A DNA stretch of 64,000 nt, from the NCBI RefSeq assembly GCF_050947335.1, contig NW_027473363.1:975629-1039628 (forward strand), given 5' to 3'. Within the stretch, counting starts at the first letter, position 1, and every line of letters begins with the position of its first letter. The notes under the pieces were generated by a model. The model saw only the letters and a list, made by a program, of their open reading frames with translations, did no database searches and was not told the DNA's origin. Below are positions 28,515 through 42,934 of the stretch, in pieces. Source of the stretch: Megachile rotundata. Lineage: Eukaryota; Arthropoda; Insecta; Hymenoptera; Megachilidae. Both the position numbers and the translations under genes were made by a program.

Positions 28515-28953
28515 TCACAATCACACAATCACAATCACACAATCACAATCACACAATCACAATCACACAATCACAATCACACAATCACAATCACACAATC
28601 ACAATCACACAATCACAATCACAATCACAATCACAATCACAATCACAATCACAATCACACAATCACACAATCACAATCACAATCACAATCACAATCACAA
28701 TCACAATCACACAATCACACAATCACAATCACAAAATCACAATCACACAATCACAATCACACAATCACAATCACACAATCACAATCACACAATCACAATC
28801 ACACAATCACAATCACACAATCACAATCACACAATCACAATCACACAATCACAATCACACAATCACAATCACACAATCACAATCACACAATCACAATCAC
28901 ACAATCACAATCACACAATCACAATCACACAATCACAATCCCACAATCACAAT
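28515..28953 (+). repeat. C-type array 4 with hexamer patch
   Basis: About 0.44 kb of C-type units contain the double hexamer patch at 28615-28742. The equivalent array at 20485-20620 lacks the patch, so it was gained here or lost there. The unit ATCCCACAATC lies two units before J1. Confidence 0.9.
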
Positions 28954-29482
28954 CACCTAATCATAATCACTCAACCGCAATCACACAATCGCAATCACAT
29001 AATCACAATCACGCAATCACAATTACAATCACAATCACAATCACACAATCACAATCGCTCAATCATAATCACTCAACCGCAATCACACAATCGCAATCAC
29101 ATAATCACAATCACGCAATCACAATTACAATCACAATCACACAATCACAATCGCTCAATCACAATCGCACAATCACAATCGCAAAATCACAATCGCACAA
29201 TCACAATCACACAATCACAATCACACAATCACAATCACACAATCACAATCACACAATCACACAATAACAATCACACAATCACAATCACACAATCACACAA
29301 TCACAATCACACAATCACACAATCACAATTACAATCACAATCACACAATCACAATCGCTAAATCACAATCGCAAAATAACAATCGCACAATCACAATCGC
29401 ACAGTCACAATCGCACAATCACAGAATCACAAAATCACAATCGCACAATCACAATCGCACAATCACAATCGCACAATCACAA
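28954..29482 (+). repeat. J1 copy 4 followed by J2 copy 4
   Basis: It includes the additional hexamer in the first half of J1, as at 20.7 kb. J2 has private changes CGCTAAATC and CGCAAAATAAC near 29.36 kb and the CAGAATCACAAAATC form shared with copy 2. Confidence 0.85.
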
Positions 29483-30340
29483 TCATGCAAACACAATCAT
29501 ACAATAAGAATCATACAATCCAAATCATACAATCACAATCATGCAGTCACAATCATACAATCACAATCAGACAATCACAATCATACAACCACAATCATAC
29601 AATCACAATCATACAATCACACTCATAAGATCACCATCATACAATTACTATCATACAGTCACAATCATACAATCACAATCATAAAATCGCAATCATACAA
29701 TTACAATCACCCAAACACAATCATACGATCGCAATCATACAATCCTAACCATACAATCACTATCATAGAATCACAATCATACAAAAAGAATCATACAATC
29801 AGACTCATACAATCGCAATCAAAGAATCACAATCATACGATTGCAATCATACAATCACAATCACAAAATCACAATCATACAATCACAATCACACAATCAC
29901 AATCACACAATCACAATCATACAATCACAATCATGCAATCACAATCATACAATCACAATCATACAATCACAATCATACAATCAAAATCATACAATCACAA
30001 TCATACAATCACACTCATACGATCACAACCGTACAATCACAGTCCTACAATCACAATCATACAATCACAATCATACGATCACAATCATACGATCAAAATC
30101 ATACAATCACACTCATACGATCACAATCGTACAATCACAATCGTACAATCACAATCGTAAAATCACAATCATACAATCACAATCGTACAATCACAATCGT
30201 ACAATAACAATCATGCAATCGCAATCAAAGAATCACAATCAAAGAATCGCAATCATACAATCACGATCATACAATCACAATCATACAATCACACTCGTAC
30301 GATCACAATCGTACAATCACAATCGTACAATCCCAATCAT
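29483..30340 (+). repeat. T-type block L, class C, copy 2
   Basis: ATGCAAAC lies at 29485 and CACCC at 29708, followed by three C-type units and then CATGCAATC at 29933. From about 29.97 kb it joins the right part of M1 (AACCGTAC, CAGTCCTAC at 30040, TCGTAAAATC) and runs into M2, skipping the CATAAAACCAC part found at 21.6 and 33.2 kb. Confidence 0.8.
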
Positions 30341-31384
30341 ATGATCACCATCATACAATTACTGTCATACACTCACAATCATACAATCACAATCATAAAA
30401 TCGCAATCATACAATTACAATCTCCCAAACACAAACATACGATCGCAATCATACAATCATAACCATACAATCACTATCATAGAATCACAATCATACAAAA
30501 AGAATCATACAATCACAATCATACGATCGCAATCATACAATCACAATCATACAAACACAATCATACGATCACAATCATACAATTACTATCATACAATCAC
30601 AATCATACAATCACAATCATACGATCACCATCATACAATTACTACCGTATAGTCACAATCATAAAGGCAAAATCATAAAATCGCAATCATACAATTACAA
30701 TCTCCCAACACAATCATACGATCGCAATCATACAATCATAACCATACAATCACAATCATGCGATCACAATCATACAATTACTATCATACAATCACAATCA
30801 TACGATCACACTCATACGATCACAATGGTACAATCACAATAGTACAATCACAATCATACAATCGCAATCAAAGAATCACAATCATACGATCACAATCATA
30901 CAATTACTATCATACAATCACAATCATACAATCGCAATCATACGATCACCATCATACAATTACTAAAGTATATTCACAATCATAGAGGCACAATCATAAA
31001 ATCGCAATCATACAATTACAATCTCCCAAACACAATCATACGATCGCAATCATACAATCATAACCATACAATCACAACCATACGATCACAATCATACAAT
31101 TACTATCATACAATCACAACCATACGATCACAATCATACAATCACAATCATAGAATAAGAATCATACAATCCAAATCATACAATCACAATCATTCAATCA
31201 CAATCATACAATCACAATCATACAATCACAATCATACAATCACAATAATACAGTCACAATCATACAATCACAATCATACGATCACAATCGTACAATCACA
31301 ATCGTACAATCACAATCATACAATCACAATCATACGATCACAATCATACGATCAAAATCATACAATCACACTCATACGATCACA
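30341..31384 (+). repeat. M2-M3 pair, copy near 30 kb (segmental duplication D2, copy A)
   Basis: M2 starts at 30341 and the ATGGT of M3 is at 30825. It matches 55652-56527 at offsets of 25311-25312 bp; the one-base step is the unit CTCCCAACAC (30702), which has lost an A compared with CTCCCAAACAC. Both copies have CTAAAGTATA and CATACAATC, where the five copies left of 11.4 kb have CTACCGTATA and CATATAATC. Confidence 0.9.
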
Positions 31385-32515
31385 ATCATACAATCACAAT
31401 CACACAATCACAATCACACAATCACAATCACACAATCACAATCACACAATCACAATCACACAATCACGATCACACAATCACGATCACACAATCACGATCA
31501 CACAATCACGATCACACAATCACGATCACACAATCACGATCACACAATCACGATCACACAATCACGATCACACAATCACGATGACACAATCACAATCACA
31601 CAATCACAATCACACAATCACAATCACACAATCACAATCACACAATCACAATCACACAATCACAATCACACAATCACAATCACACAATCACAATCACACA
31701 ATCACAATCACACAATCACAATCACACAATCACAATCACACAATCACAATCACACAATCACAATCACACAATCACAATCACACAATCACAATCACACAAT
31801 CACAATCACACAATCACAATCACACAATCACAATCACACAATCACAATCACACAATCACAATCACACAATCACAATCACACAATCACAATCACACAATCA
31901 CAATCACACAATCACAATCACACAATCACAATCACACAATCACAATCACACAATCACAATCACACAATCACAATCACACAATCACAATCACACAATCACA
32001 ATCACACAATCACAATCACACAATCACAATCACACAATCACAATCACACAATCACAATCACACAATCACAATCACACAATCACAATCACACAATCACAAT
32101 CACACAATCACAATCACACAATCACAATCACACAATCACAATCACACAATCACAATCACACAATCACAATCACACAATCACAATCACACAATCACAATCA
32201 CACAATCACAATCACACAATCACAATCACACAATCACAATCACACAATCACAATCACACAATCACAATCACACAATCACAATCACACAATCACAATCACA
32301 CAATCACAATCACACAATCACAATCACACAATCACAATCACACAATCACAATCACACAATCACAATCACACAATCACAATCACACAATCACAATCACACA
32401 ATCACAATCACACAATCACAATCACACAATCACAATCACACAATCACAATCACACAATCACAATCACACAATCACAATCACACAATCACAATCACACAAT
32501 CACAATCACACAATC
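31385..32515 (+). repeat. C-type array 5
   Basis: About 80 C-type units. The left part holds the CGATC variant run described separately; the rest is uniform by eye. It joins J2 directly, without a J1 junction, and is the only array of the cassette series to do so. Confidence 0.95.
31461..31587 (+). repeat. Run of nine ACAATCACGATCAC units
   Basis: An A-to-G change is present in nine consecutive units (G at 31468, 31482, 31496, 31510, 31524, 31538, 31552, 31566 and 31580) and nowhere else in this array. The last variant unit is followed by an ATGACAC change. The variant gives one GATC and one CpG per unit. Confidence 0.95.
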
Positions 32516-32740
32516 ACACAATAACAATCACACAATCACAATCACACAATCACACAATCACAATCACACAATCACACAATCACAATTACAATCACAATCA
32601 CACAATCACAATCGCTCAATCACAATCGCACAATAACAATCGCACAATCACTATCGCACAGTCACAATCGCACAATCACAGAATCACAAAATCACAATCG
32701 CACAATCACAATCGCACAATCACAATCGCACAATCACAAT
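32516..32740 (+). repeat. J2 block without J1
   Basis: It begins with the shortened units CACACAATAAC and CACACAATCACACAATC, then AATTACAATC, CGCTC, CGCACAGTC and CAGAATCACAAAATC. One unit reads CACTATCGC. The first CGCTC group and J1 are missing, so the C-type array appears to have overrun or replaced them. Confidence 0.8.
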
Positions 32741-33187
32741 CATGCAAACACAATCATACAATAAGAATCATACAATCCAAATCATACAATCACAATCATG
32801 CAGTCACAATCATACAATCACAATCAGACAATCACAATCATACAACCACAATCATACAATCACAATCATACAATCACACTCATAAGATCACCATCATACA
32901 ATTACTATCATACAGTCACAATCATACAATCACAATCATAAAATCGCAATCATACAATTACAATCACCCAAACACAATCATACGATCGCAATCATACAAT
33001 CCTAACCATACAATCACTATCATAGAATCACAATCATACAAAAAGAATCATACAATCAGACTCATACAATCGCAATCAAAGAATCACAATCATACGATTG
33101 CAATCATACAATCACAATCACAAAATCACAATCATACAATCACAATCATACAATCACAATCACACAATCACAATCACACAATCACAA
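32741..33187 (+). repeat. T-type block L, class C, copy 3
   Basis: ATGCAAAC lies at 32742 and CACCC near 32965. It has CATAAGATCACC, CAAAAAGAATCATACAATCAGAC and CGATTGC as in the copies at 21.1 and 29.5 kb, then a few C-type units near 33.16 kb. Confidence 0.85.
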
Positions 33188-35005
33188 TCATACAATCACA
33201 ATCATGCAATCACAATCATACAATCACAATCATACAATCACAATCATAAAACCACAATCATACAATCACAATCATACAGTCACAATAATACAATCACAAT
33301 CATACAATCACAATCAAACAATCACAATCATACGATCACAATCATGCGATCACAATCATACGATCACAATCATACAATTACCATCATACAATCACAATCA
33401 TACAATCACAATCATATAATCACAATCATACAATCACAATCATACAATTACAATCATACCATCACAATCACACAATCAGAATCATAAAATCACAATCATG
33501 CAATCACAATCATACAATCGTAATCATACAATCACAATCATACAATCACAATCATACAATCACAATCATACAATCCAATCATACAATCACAATCAGACAA
33601 TCAAAATCATACAATCGCAATCAAAAAATCGCAATCATACGATCACAATCATACAATCACAATCATACAATCACAATCATACAATCACAATCATACAATC
33701 AAAATCATACAATCACAATCATACAATCACACTCATACGATCACAACCGTACAATCACAGTCCTACAATCACAATCATACAATCACAATCATACGATCAC
33801 AATCATACGATCAAAATCATACAATCACACTCATACGATCACAATCGTACAATCACAATCGTACAATCACAATCGTAAAATCACAATCATACAATCACAA
33901 TCGTACAATCACAATCGTACAATAACAATCATGCAATCGCAATCAAAGAATCACAATCAAAGAATCGCAATCATACAATCACGATCATACAATCACAATC
34001 ATACAATCACACTCGTACGATCACAATCGTACAATCACAATCGTACAATCACAATCGTAAAATCACAATCACACAATCACAATCACACAATCACAATCAT
34101 ACAATCACAATCATGCAATCACAATCATACAATCACAATCATACAATCACAATCATAAAACCACAATCATACAATCACAATCATACAATCACAATAATAC
34201 AATCACAATCATACAATCACAATCAAACAATCACAATCATACGATCACAATCATGCGATCACAATCATACGATCACAATCATACAATTACCATCATACAA
34301 TCACAATCATACAATCACAATCATATAATCACAATCATACAATCACAATCATACAATTACAATCATACCATCACAATCACACAATCAGAATCATAAAATC
34401 ACAATCATGCAATCACAATCATACAATCGTAATCATACAATCACAATCATACAATCACAATCATACAATCACAATCATACAATCCAATCATACAATCACA
34501 ATCAGACAATCAAAATCATACAATCGCAATCAAAAAATCGCAATCATACGATCACAATCATACAATCACAATCATACAATCACAATCATACAATCACAAT
34601 CATACAATCAAAATCATACAATCACAATCATACAATCACACTCATACGATCACAACCGTACAATCACAGTCCTACAATCACAATCATACAATCACAATCA
34701 TACGATCACAATCATACGATCAAAATCATACAATCACACTCATACGATCACAATCGTACAATCACAATCGTACAATCACAATCGTAAAATCACAATCATA
34801 CAATCACAATCGTACAATCACAATCGTACAATAACAATCATGCAATCGCAATCAAAGAATCACAATCAAAGAATCGCAATCATACAATCACGATCATACA
34901 ATCACAATCATACAATCACACTCGTACGATCACAATCGTACAATCACAATCGTACAATCACAATCGTAAAATCACAATCATACAATCACAATCGTACAAT
35001 CACAA
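33188..35005 (+). repeat. 909-bp tandem duplication in T-type repeat
   Basis: Markers at 33204, 33498 and 33931 (each an ATGCAATC unit) recur at 34113, 34407 and 34840, all at an offset of 909 bp. The length is one base short of 65 units because both copies carry the unit CAATCCAATCATAC with a lost base. The copies are nearly identical by eye; one difference is CATACAGTC near 33278 against CATACAATC. Each contains a complete M1. Confidence 0.9.
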
Positions 35006-35110
35006 TCGTACAATAACAATCATGCAATCGCAATCAAAGAATCACAATCAAAGAATCGCAATCATACAATCACGATCATACAATCACAATCATACAATCA
35101 CACTCGTACG
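34824..35110 (+). repeat. 182-bp (13-unit) tandem repeat at the duplication edge
   Basis: The string AATAACAATCATGCAATCGC followed by two CAAAGAATC units occurs with ATG at 34840 and again at 35022, a 182-bp step. The second copy is cut by the start of the next C-type array after CACTCGTACGATC. Confidence 0.8.
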
Positions 35111-37134
35111 ATCACAATCACACAATCACAATCACACAATCACAATCACACAATCACAATCACACAATCACAATCACACAATCACAATCACACAATCACA
35201 ATCACACAATCACAATCACACAATCACAATCACACAATCACAATCACACAATCACAATCACACAATCACAATCACACAATCACAATCACACAATCACAAT
35301 CACACAATCACAATCACACAATCACAATCACACAATCACAATCACACAATCACAATCACACAATCACAATCACACAATCACAATCACACAATCACAATCA
35401 CACAATCACAATCACACAATCACAATCACACAATCACAATCACACAATCACAATCACACAATCACAATCACACAATCACAATCACACAATCACAATCACA
35501 CAATCACAATCACACAATCACAATCACACAATCACAATCACACAATCACAATCACACAATCACAATCACACAATCACAATCACACAATCACAATCACACA
35601 ATCACAATCACACAATCACAATCACACAATCACAATCACACAATCACAATCACACAATCACAATCACACAATCACAATCACACAATCACAATCACACAAT
35701 CACAATCACACAATCACAATCACACAATCACAATCACACAATCACAATCACACAATCACAATCACACAATCACAATCACACAATCACAATCACACAATCA
35801 CAATCACACAATCACAATCACACAATCACAATCACACAATCACAATCACATAATCACAATCACACAATCACAATCACACAATCACAATCACACAATCACA
35901 ATCACACAATCACAATCACACAATCACAATCACACAATCACAATCACACAATCACAATCACACAATCACAATCACACAATCACAATCACACAATCACAAT
36001 CACACAATCACAATCACACAATCACAATCACACAATCACAATCACACAATCACAATCACACAATCACAATCACACAATCACAATCACACAATCACAATCA
36101 CACAATCACAATCACACAATCACAATCACACAATCACAATCACACAATCACAATCACACAATCACAATCACACAATCACAATCACACAATCACAATCACA
36201 CAATCACAATCACACAATCACAATCACACAATCACAATCACACAATCACAATCACACAATCACAATCACACAATCACAATCACACAATCACAATCACACA
36301 ATCACAATCACACAATCACAATCACACAATCACAATCACACAATCACAATCACACAATCACAATCACACAATCACAATCACACAATCACAATCACACAAT
36401 CACAATCACACAATCACAATCACACAATCACAATCACACAATCACAATCACACAATCACAATCACACAATCACAATCACACAATCACAATCACACAATCA
36501 CAATCACACAATCACAATCACACAATCACAATCACACAATCACAATCACACAATCACAATCACACAATCACAATCACACAATCACAATCACACAATCACA
36601 ATCACACAATCACAATCACACAATCACAATCACACAATCACAATCACACAATCACAATCACACAATCACAATCACACAATCACAATCACACAATCACAAT
36701 CACACAATCACAATCACACAATCACAATCACACAATCACAATCACACAATCACAATCACACAATCACAATCACACAATCACAATCACACAATCACAATCA
36801 CACAATCACAATCACACAATCACAATCACACAATCACAATCACACAATCACAATCACACAATCACAATCACACAATCACCATCACACAATCACAATCACA
36901 CAATCACAATCACACAATCACAATCACACAATCACAATCACACAATCACAATCACACAATCACAATCACACAATCACAATCACACAATCACAATCACACA
37001 ATCACAATCACACAATCACAATCACACAATCACAATCACACAATCACAATCACACAATCACCATCACACAATCACAATCACACAATCACAATCACACAAT
37101 CACAATCACACAATCACAATCACACAATCACAAT
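35111..37134 (+). repeat. C-type array 6
   Basis: About 145 units. Sparse variants are CACATAATC near 35851, ATCACCATCAC at 36880 and ATCACCATCAC at 37062; the last lies 76 bp before the second C of CCTAAT. A + strand reading frame of 836 codons crosses this array and the following junction, which follows only from the absence of stops in the unit. Confidence 0.95.
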
Positions 37135-37649
37135 CACCTAATCATAATCACTCAACCGCAATCACACAATCGCAATCACATAATCACAATCACGCAATCA
37201 GAATTACAATCACAATCACACAATCACAATCGCTCAATCATAATCACTCATCCGCAATCACACAATCGCAATCACATAATCACAATCACGCAATCACAAT
37301 TACAATCACAATCACACAATCACAATCGCTCAATCACAATCGCACAATCACAATCGCAAAATCACAATCGCACAATCACAATCACACAATCACAATCACA
37401 CAATCACAATCACACAATCACACAATAACAATCACACAATCACAATCACACAATCACACAATCACAATCACACAATCACAATTACAATCACAATCACACA
37501 ATCACAATCGCTCAATCACAATCGCACAATAACAATCGCACAATCACAATCGCACAGTCACAATCGCACAATCACAGAATCACACAATCACAATCGCACA
37601 ATCACAATCGCACAATCACAATCGCACAATCACAATCGCACAATCACAA
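37135..37649 (+). repeat. J1 copy 5 followed by J2 copy 5
   Basis: This is the first member of the right-hand J1 subfamily. The first half has ACGCAATCAGAATTAC and the second half has CTCATCCGC in place of CTCAACCGC. All later copies share both changes. J2 has four CGCACAATC units before block L, one more than its neighbours. Confidence 0.9.
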
Positions 37650-37970
37650 TCATGCAAACACAATCATACAATAAGAATCATACAATCCAAATCATACAAT
37701 CACAATCATGCAGTCACAATCATACAATCACAATCATACAATCACAATCATACAATCACACTCATAAGATCACCATCATACTATTACTATCATACAGTCA
37801 CAATCATACAATCACAATCATAAAATCGCAATCATACAATCCTAACCATACAATCACTATCATAGAATCACAATCATACAAAAAGAATCATACAATCACA
37901 CTCATACAATCGCAATCAAAGAATCACAATCATACGATCGCAATCATACAATCACAATCATAAAATCACA
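37650..37970 (+). repeat. T-type block L, internally deleted
   Basis: ATGCAAAC lies at 37652, but the block is only about 0.32 kb. It passes from CATGCAGTC to CATAAGATCACC without M1 and from TAAAATCGCAATCATAC to AATCCTAACC without the TCCCAAAC unit. Compared with 39104-40136 it has lost about 0.7 kb in at least two deletions. Confidence 0.85.
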
Positions 37971-38616
37971 ATCACACAATCACAATCACACAATCACAAT
38001 CACACAATCACAATCACACAATCACAATCACACAATCACAATCACACAATCACAATCACACAATCACAATCACACAATCACAATCACACAATCACAATCA
38101 CACAATCACAATCACACAATCACAATCACACAATCACAATCACACAATCACAATCACACAATCACAATCACACAATCACAATCACACAATCACAATCACA
38201 CAATCACAATCACACAATCACAATCACACAATCACAATCACACAATCACAATCACACAATCACAATCACACAATCACAATCACACAATCACAATCACACA
38301 ATCACAATCACACAATCACAATCACACAATCACAATCACACAATCACAATCACACAATCACAATCACACAATCACAATCACACAATCACAATCACACAAT
38401 CACAATCACACAATCACAATCACACAATCACAATCACACAATCACAATCACACAATCACAATCACACAATCACAATCACACAATCACAATCACACAATCA
38501 CAATCACACAATCACAATCACACAATCACCATCACACAATCACAATCACACAATCACAATCACACAATCACAATCACACAATCACAATCACACAATCACA
38601 ATCACACAATCACAAT
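37971..38616 (+). repeat. C-type array 7
   Basis: About 46 units, uniform except for ATCACCATCAC at 38530, exactly 90 bp before the second C of CCTAAT. Confidence 0.95.
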
Positions 38617-39103
38617 CACCTAATCATAATCACTCAACCGCAATCACACAATCGCAATCACATAATCACAATCACGCAATCAGAATTACAATCACAATCA
38701 CACAATCACAATCGCTCAATCATAATCACTCATCCGCAATCACACAATCGCAATCACATAATCACAATCACGCAATCACAATTACAATCACAATCACACA
38801 ATCACAATCGCTCAATCACAATCGCACAATCACAATCGCAAAATCACAATCGCACAATCACAATCACACAATCACAATCACACAATCACAATCACACAAT
38901 CACACAATAACAATCACACAATCACAATCACACAATCACACAATCACAATCACACAATCACAATTACAATCACAATCACACAATCACAATCGCTCAATCA
39001 CAATCGCACAATAACAATCGCACAATCACAATCGCACAGTCACAATCGCACAATCACAGAATCACACAATCACAATCGCACAATCACAATCGCACAATCA
39101 CAA
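38617..39103 (+). repeat. J1 copy 6 followed by J2 copy 6
   Basis: It is of the right-hand subfamily (CAGAATTAC and CTCATCCGC). J2 has the CAGAATCACACAATC form and three terminal CGCACAATC units. Confidence 0.9.
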
Positions 39104-40136
39104 TCATGCAAACACAATCATACAATAAGAATCATACAATCCAAATCATACAATCACAATCATGCAGTCACAATCATACAATCACAATCAGACAATCACA
39201 ATCATACAACCACAATCATACAATCACAATCATACAATCACAATCAAACAATCACAATGATACGATCACAATCATGCGATCACAATCATACGATCACAAT
39301 CATACAATTACCATCATACAATCACAATCACACAATCACAATCATAAAATCACAATCATAAAATCACAATCATACAATCACAATCATACAATCGTAATCA
39401 TACAATCACAATCATACAATCACAATCATACAATCCAATCATACAATCACAATCAGACAATCAAAATCATACAATCGCAATCAAAGAATCGCAATCATAC
39501 GATCACAATCATACAATCACAATCATACAATCACAATCATACAATCACAATCATACAATCAAAATCATACAATCACAATCATACAATCACACTCATACGA
39601 TCACAACCGTACAATCACAGTCCTACAATCACAATCATACAATCACAATCATACGATCACAATCATACGATCAAAATCATACAATCAAACTCATACGATC
39701 CCAATCGTACAATCACAATCGTACAATCACAATCGTAAAATCACAATCATACAATCACAATCGTACAATCACAATCGTACAATAACAATCATACAATCGC
39801 AATCAAAGAATCACAATCAAAGAATCGCAATCATACAATCACGATCATACAATCACAATCATACAATCACAATCATACAATCACACTCATAAGATCACCA
39901 TCATACTATTACTATCATACAGTCACAATCATACAATCACAATCATAAAATCGCAATCATACAATTACAATCTCCCAAACACAATCATACGATCGCAATC
40001 ATACAATCCTAACCATACAATCACTATCATAGAATCACAATCATACAAAAAGAATCATACAATCACACTCATACAATCGCAATCAAAGAATCACAATCAT
40101 ACGATCGCAATCATACAATCACAATCATAAAATCAC
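39104..40136 (+). repeat. T-type block L, class B, copy 1
   Basis: ATGCAAAC lies at 39106. In order: CATGCAGTC, CAATGATACGATC, CATGCGATC, a doubled CATAAAATC unit, CATACAATCGTAATC, the short CCAATC unit, M1 (CAGTCCTAC near 39617), CATAAGATCACC, CTCCCAAA at 39972, AATCCTAACC and CAAAAAGAATC. It is about 14 bp longer than the next copy because of the doubled unit. Confidence 0.85.
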
Positions 40137-42197
40137 AATCACACAATCACAATCACACAATCACAATCACACAATCACAATCACACAATCACAATCACAC
40201 AATCACAATCACACAATCACAATCACACAATCACAATCACACAATCACAATCACACAATCACAATCACACAATCACAATCACACAATCACAATCACACAA
40301 TCACAATCACACAATCACAATCACACAATCACAATCACACAATCACAATCACACAATCACAATCACACAATCACAATCACACAATCACAATCACACAATC
40401 ACAATCACACAATCACAATCACACAATCACAATCACACAATCACAATCACACAATCACAATCACACAATCACAATCACACAATCACAATCACACAATCAC
40501 AATCACACAATCACAATCACACAATCACAATCACACAATCACAATCACACAATCACAATCACACAATCACAATCACACAATCACAATCACACAATCACAA
40601 TCACACAATCACAATCACACAATCACAATCACACAATCACAATCACACAATCACAATCACACAATCACAATCACACAATCACAATCACACAATCACAATC
40701 ACACAATCACAATCACACAATCACAATCACACAATCACAATCACACAATCACAATCACACAATCACAATCACACAATCACAATCACACAATCACAATCAC
40801 ACAATCACAATCACACAATCACAATCACACAATCACAATCACACAATCACAATCACACAATCACAATCACACAATCACAATCACACAATCACAATCACAC
40901 AATCACAATCACACAATCACAATCACACAATCACAATCACACAATCACAATCACACAATCACAATCACACAATCACAATCACACAATCACAATCACACAA
41001 TCACAATCACACAATCACAATCACACAATCACAATCACACAATCACAATCACACAATCACAATCACACAATCACAATCACACAATCACAATCACACAATC
41101 ACAATCACACAATCACAATCACACAATCACAATCACACAATCACAATCACACAATCACAATCACACAATCACAATCACACAATCACAATCACACAATCAC
41201 AATCACACAATCACAATCACACAATCACAATCACACAATCACAATCACACAATCACAATCACACAATCACAATCACACAATCACAATCACACAATCACAA
41301 TCACACAATCACAATCACACAATCACAATCACACAATCACAATCACACAATCACAATCACACAATCACAATCACACAATCACAATCACACAATCACAATC
41401 ACACAATCACAATCACACAATCACAATCACACAATCACAATCACACAATCACAATCACACAATCACAATCACACAATCACAATCACACAATCACAATCAC
41501 ACAATCACAATCACACAATCACAATCACACAATCACAATCACACAATCACAATCACACAATCACAATCACACAATCACAATCACACAATCACAATCACAC
41601 AATCACAATCACACAATCACAATCACACAATCACAATCACACAATCACAATCACACAATCACAATCACACAATCACAATCACACAATCACAATCACACAA
41701 TCACAATCACACAATCACAATCACACAATCACAATCACACAATCACAATCACACAATCACAATCACACAATCACAATCACACAATCACAATCACACAATC
41801 ACAATCACACAATCACAATCACACAATCACAATCACACAATCACAATCACACAATCACAATCACACAATCACAATCACACAATCACAATCACACAATCAC
41901 AATCACACAATCACAATCACACAATCACAATCACACAATCACAATCACACAATCACAATCACACAATCACAATCACACAATCACAATCACACAATCACAA
42001 TCACACAATCACAATCACACAATCACAATCACACAATCACAATCACACAATCACAATCACACAATCACAATCGCACAATCACAATCACACAATCACAATC
42101 ACACAATCACCATCACACAATCACAATCACACAATCACAATCACACAATCACAATCACACAATCACAATCACACAATCACAATCACACAATCACAAT
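40137..42197 (+). repeat. C-type array 8
   Basis: About 147 units. The only variants seen are ATCGCAC at 42073 and the ATCACCATCAC mark at 42111, which is 90 bp before the second C of CCTAAT. Confidence 0.95.
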
Positions 42198-42625
42198 CAC
42201 CTAATCATAATCACTCAACCGCAATCACACAATCGCAATCACATAATCACAATCACGCAATCAGAATTACAATCACAATCACACAATCACAATCGCTCAA
42301 TCATAATCACTCATCCGCAATCACACAATCGCAATCACATAATCACAATCACGCAATCACAATCACACAATCACAATCACACAATCACAATCACACAATC
42401 ACAATCACACAATCACAATCACCTAATCATAATCACTCAACCGCAATCACACAATCGCAATCACATAATCACAATCACGCAATCAGAATTACAATCACAA
42501 TCACACAATCACAATCGCTCAATCATAATCACTCATCCGCAATCACACAATCGCAATCACATAATCACAATCACGCAATCACAATTACAATCACAATCAC
42601 ACAATCACAATCGCTCAATCACAAT
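42198..42625 (+). repeat. Duplicated J1 junction (copies 7 and 8)
   Basis: CACCTAATC occurs at 42198 and 42420, 222 bp apart. The first copy includes both halves of J1, then runs into four plain C-type units and a second complete J1. Both copies have the CAGAATTAC and CTCATCCGC marks. This is the only place with two J1 elements between one array and one J2. Confidence 0.9.
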
Positions 42626-42934
42626 CGCACAATCACAATCGCAAAATCACAATCGCACAATCACAATCACACAATCACAATCACACAATCACAATCACAC
42701 AATCACAATCACACAATCACACAATAACAATCACACAATCACAATCACACAATCACACAATCACAATCACACAATCACAATTACAATCACAATCACACAA
42801 TCACAATCGCTCAATCACAATCGCACAATAACAATCGCACAATCACAATCGCACAGTCACAATCGCACAATCACAGAATCACACAATCACAATCGCACAA
42901 TCACAATCGCACAATCACAATCGCACAATCACAA
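42600..42934 (+). repeat. J2 block, copy 7
   Basis: It carries the same series as at 38.8 kb (CGCTC, CGCAAAATC, CACACAATAAC, AATTACAATC, CGCTC, CGCACAGTC, CAGAATCACACAATC), with one additional plain C-type unit in the middle. Confidence 0.85.

Noticed and set aside
31581..32636. Open frame of 351 codons starting at ATGACAC
   Set aside because: The ATG is created by one substitution at the end of the CGATC variant run. The rest is C-type satellite.
35022..37532. Open frame of 836 codons of the same repeat peptide
   Set aside because: It has the same cause. It runs from T-type repeat through a C-type array and the J1/J2 junction with no change in character, and it ends at the same AATAAC unit as the frame at 24002.
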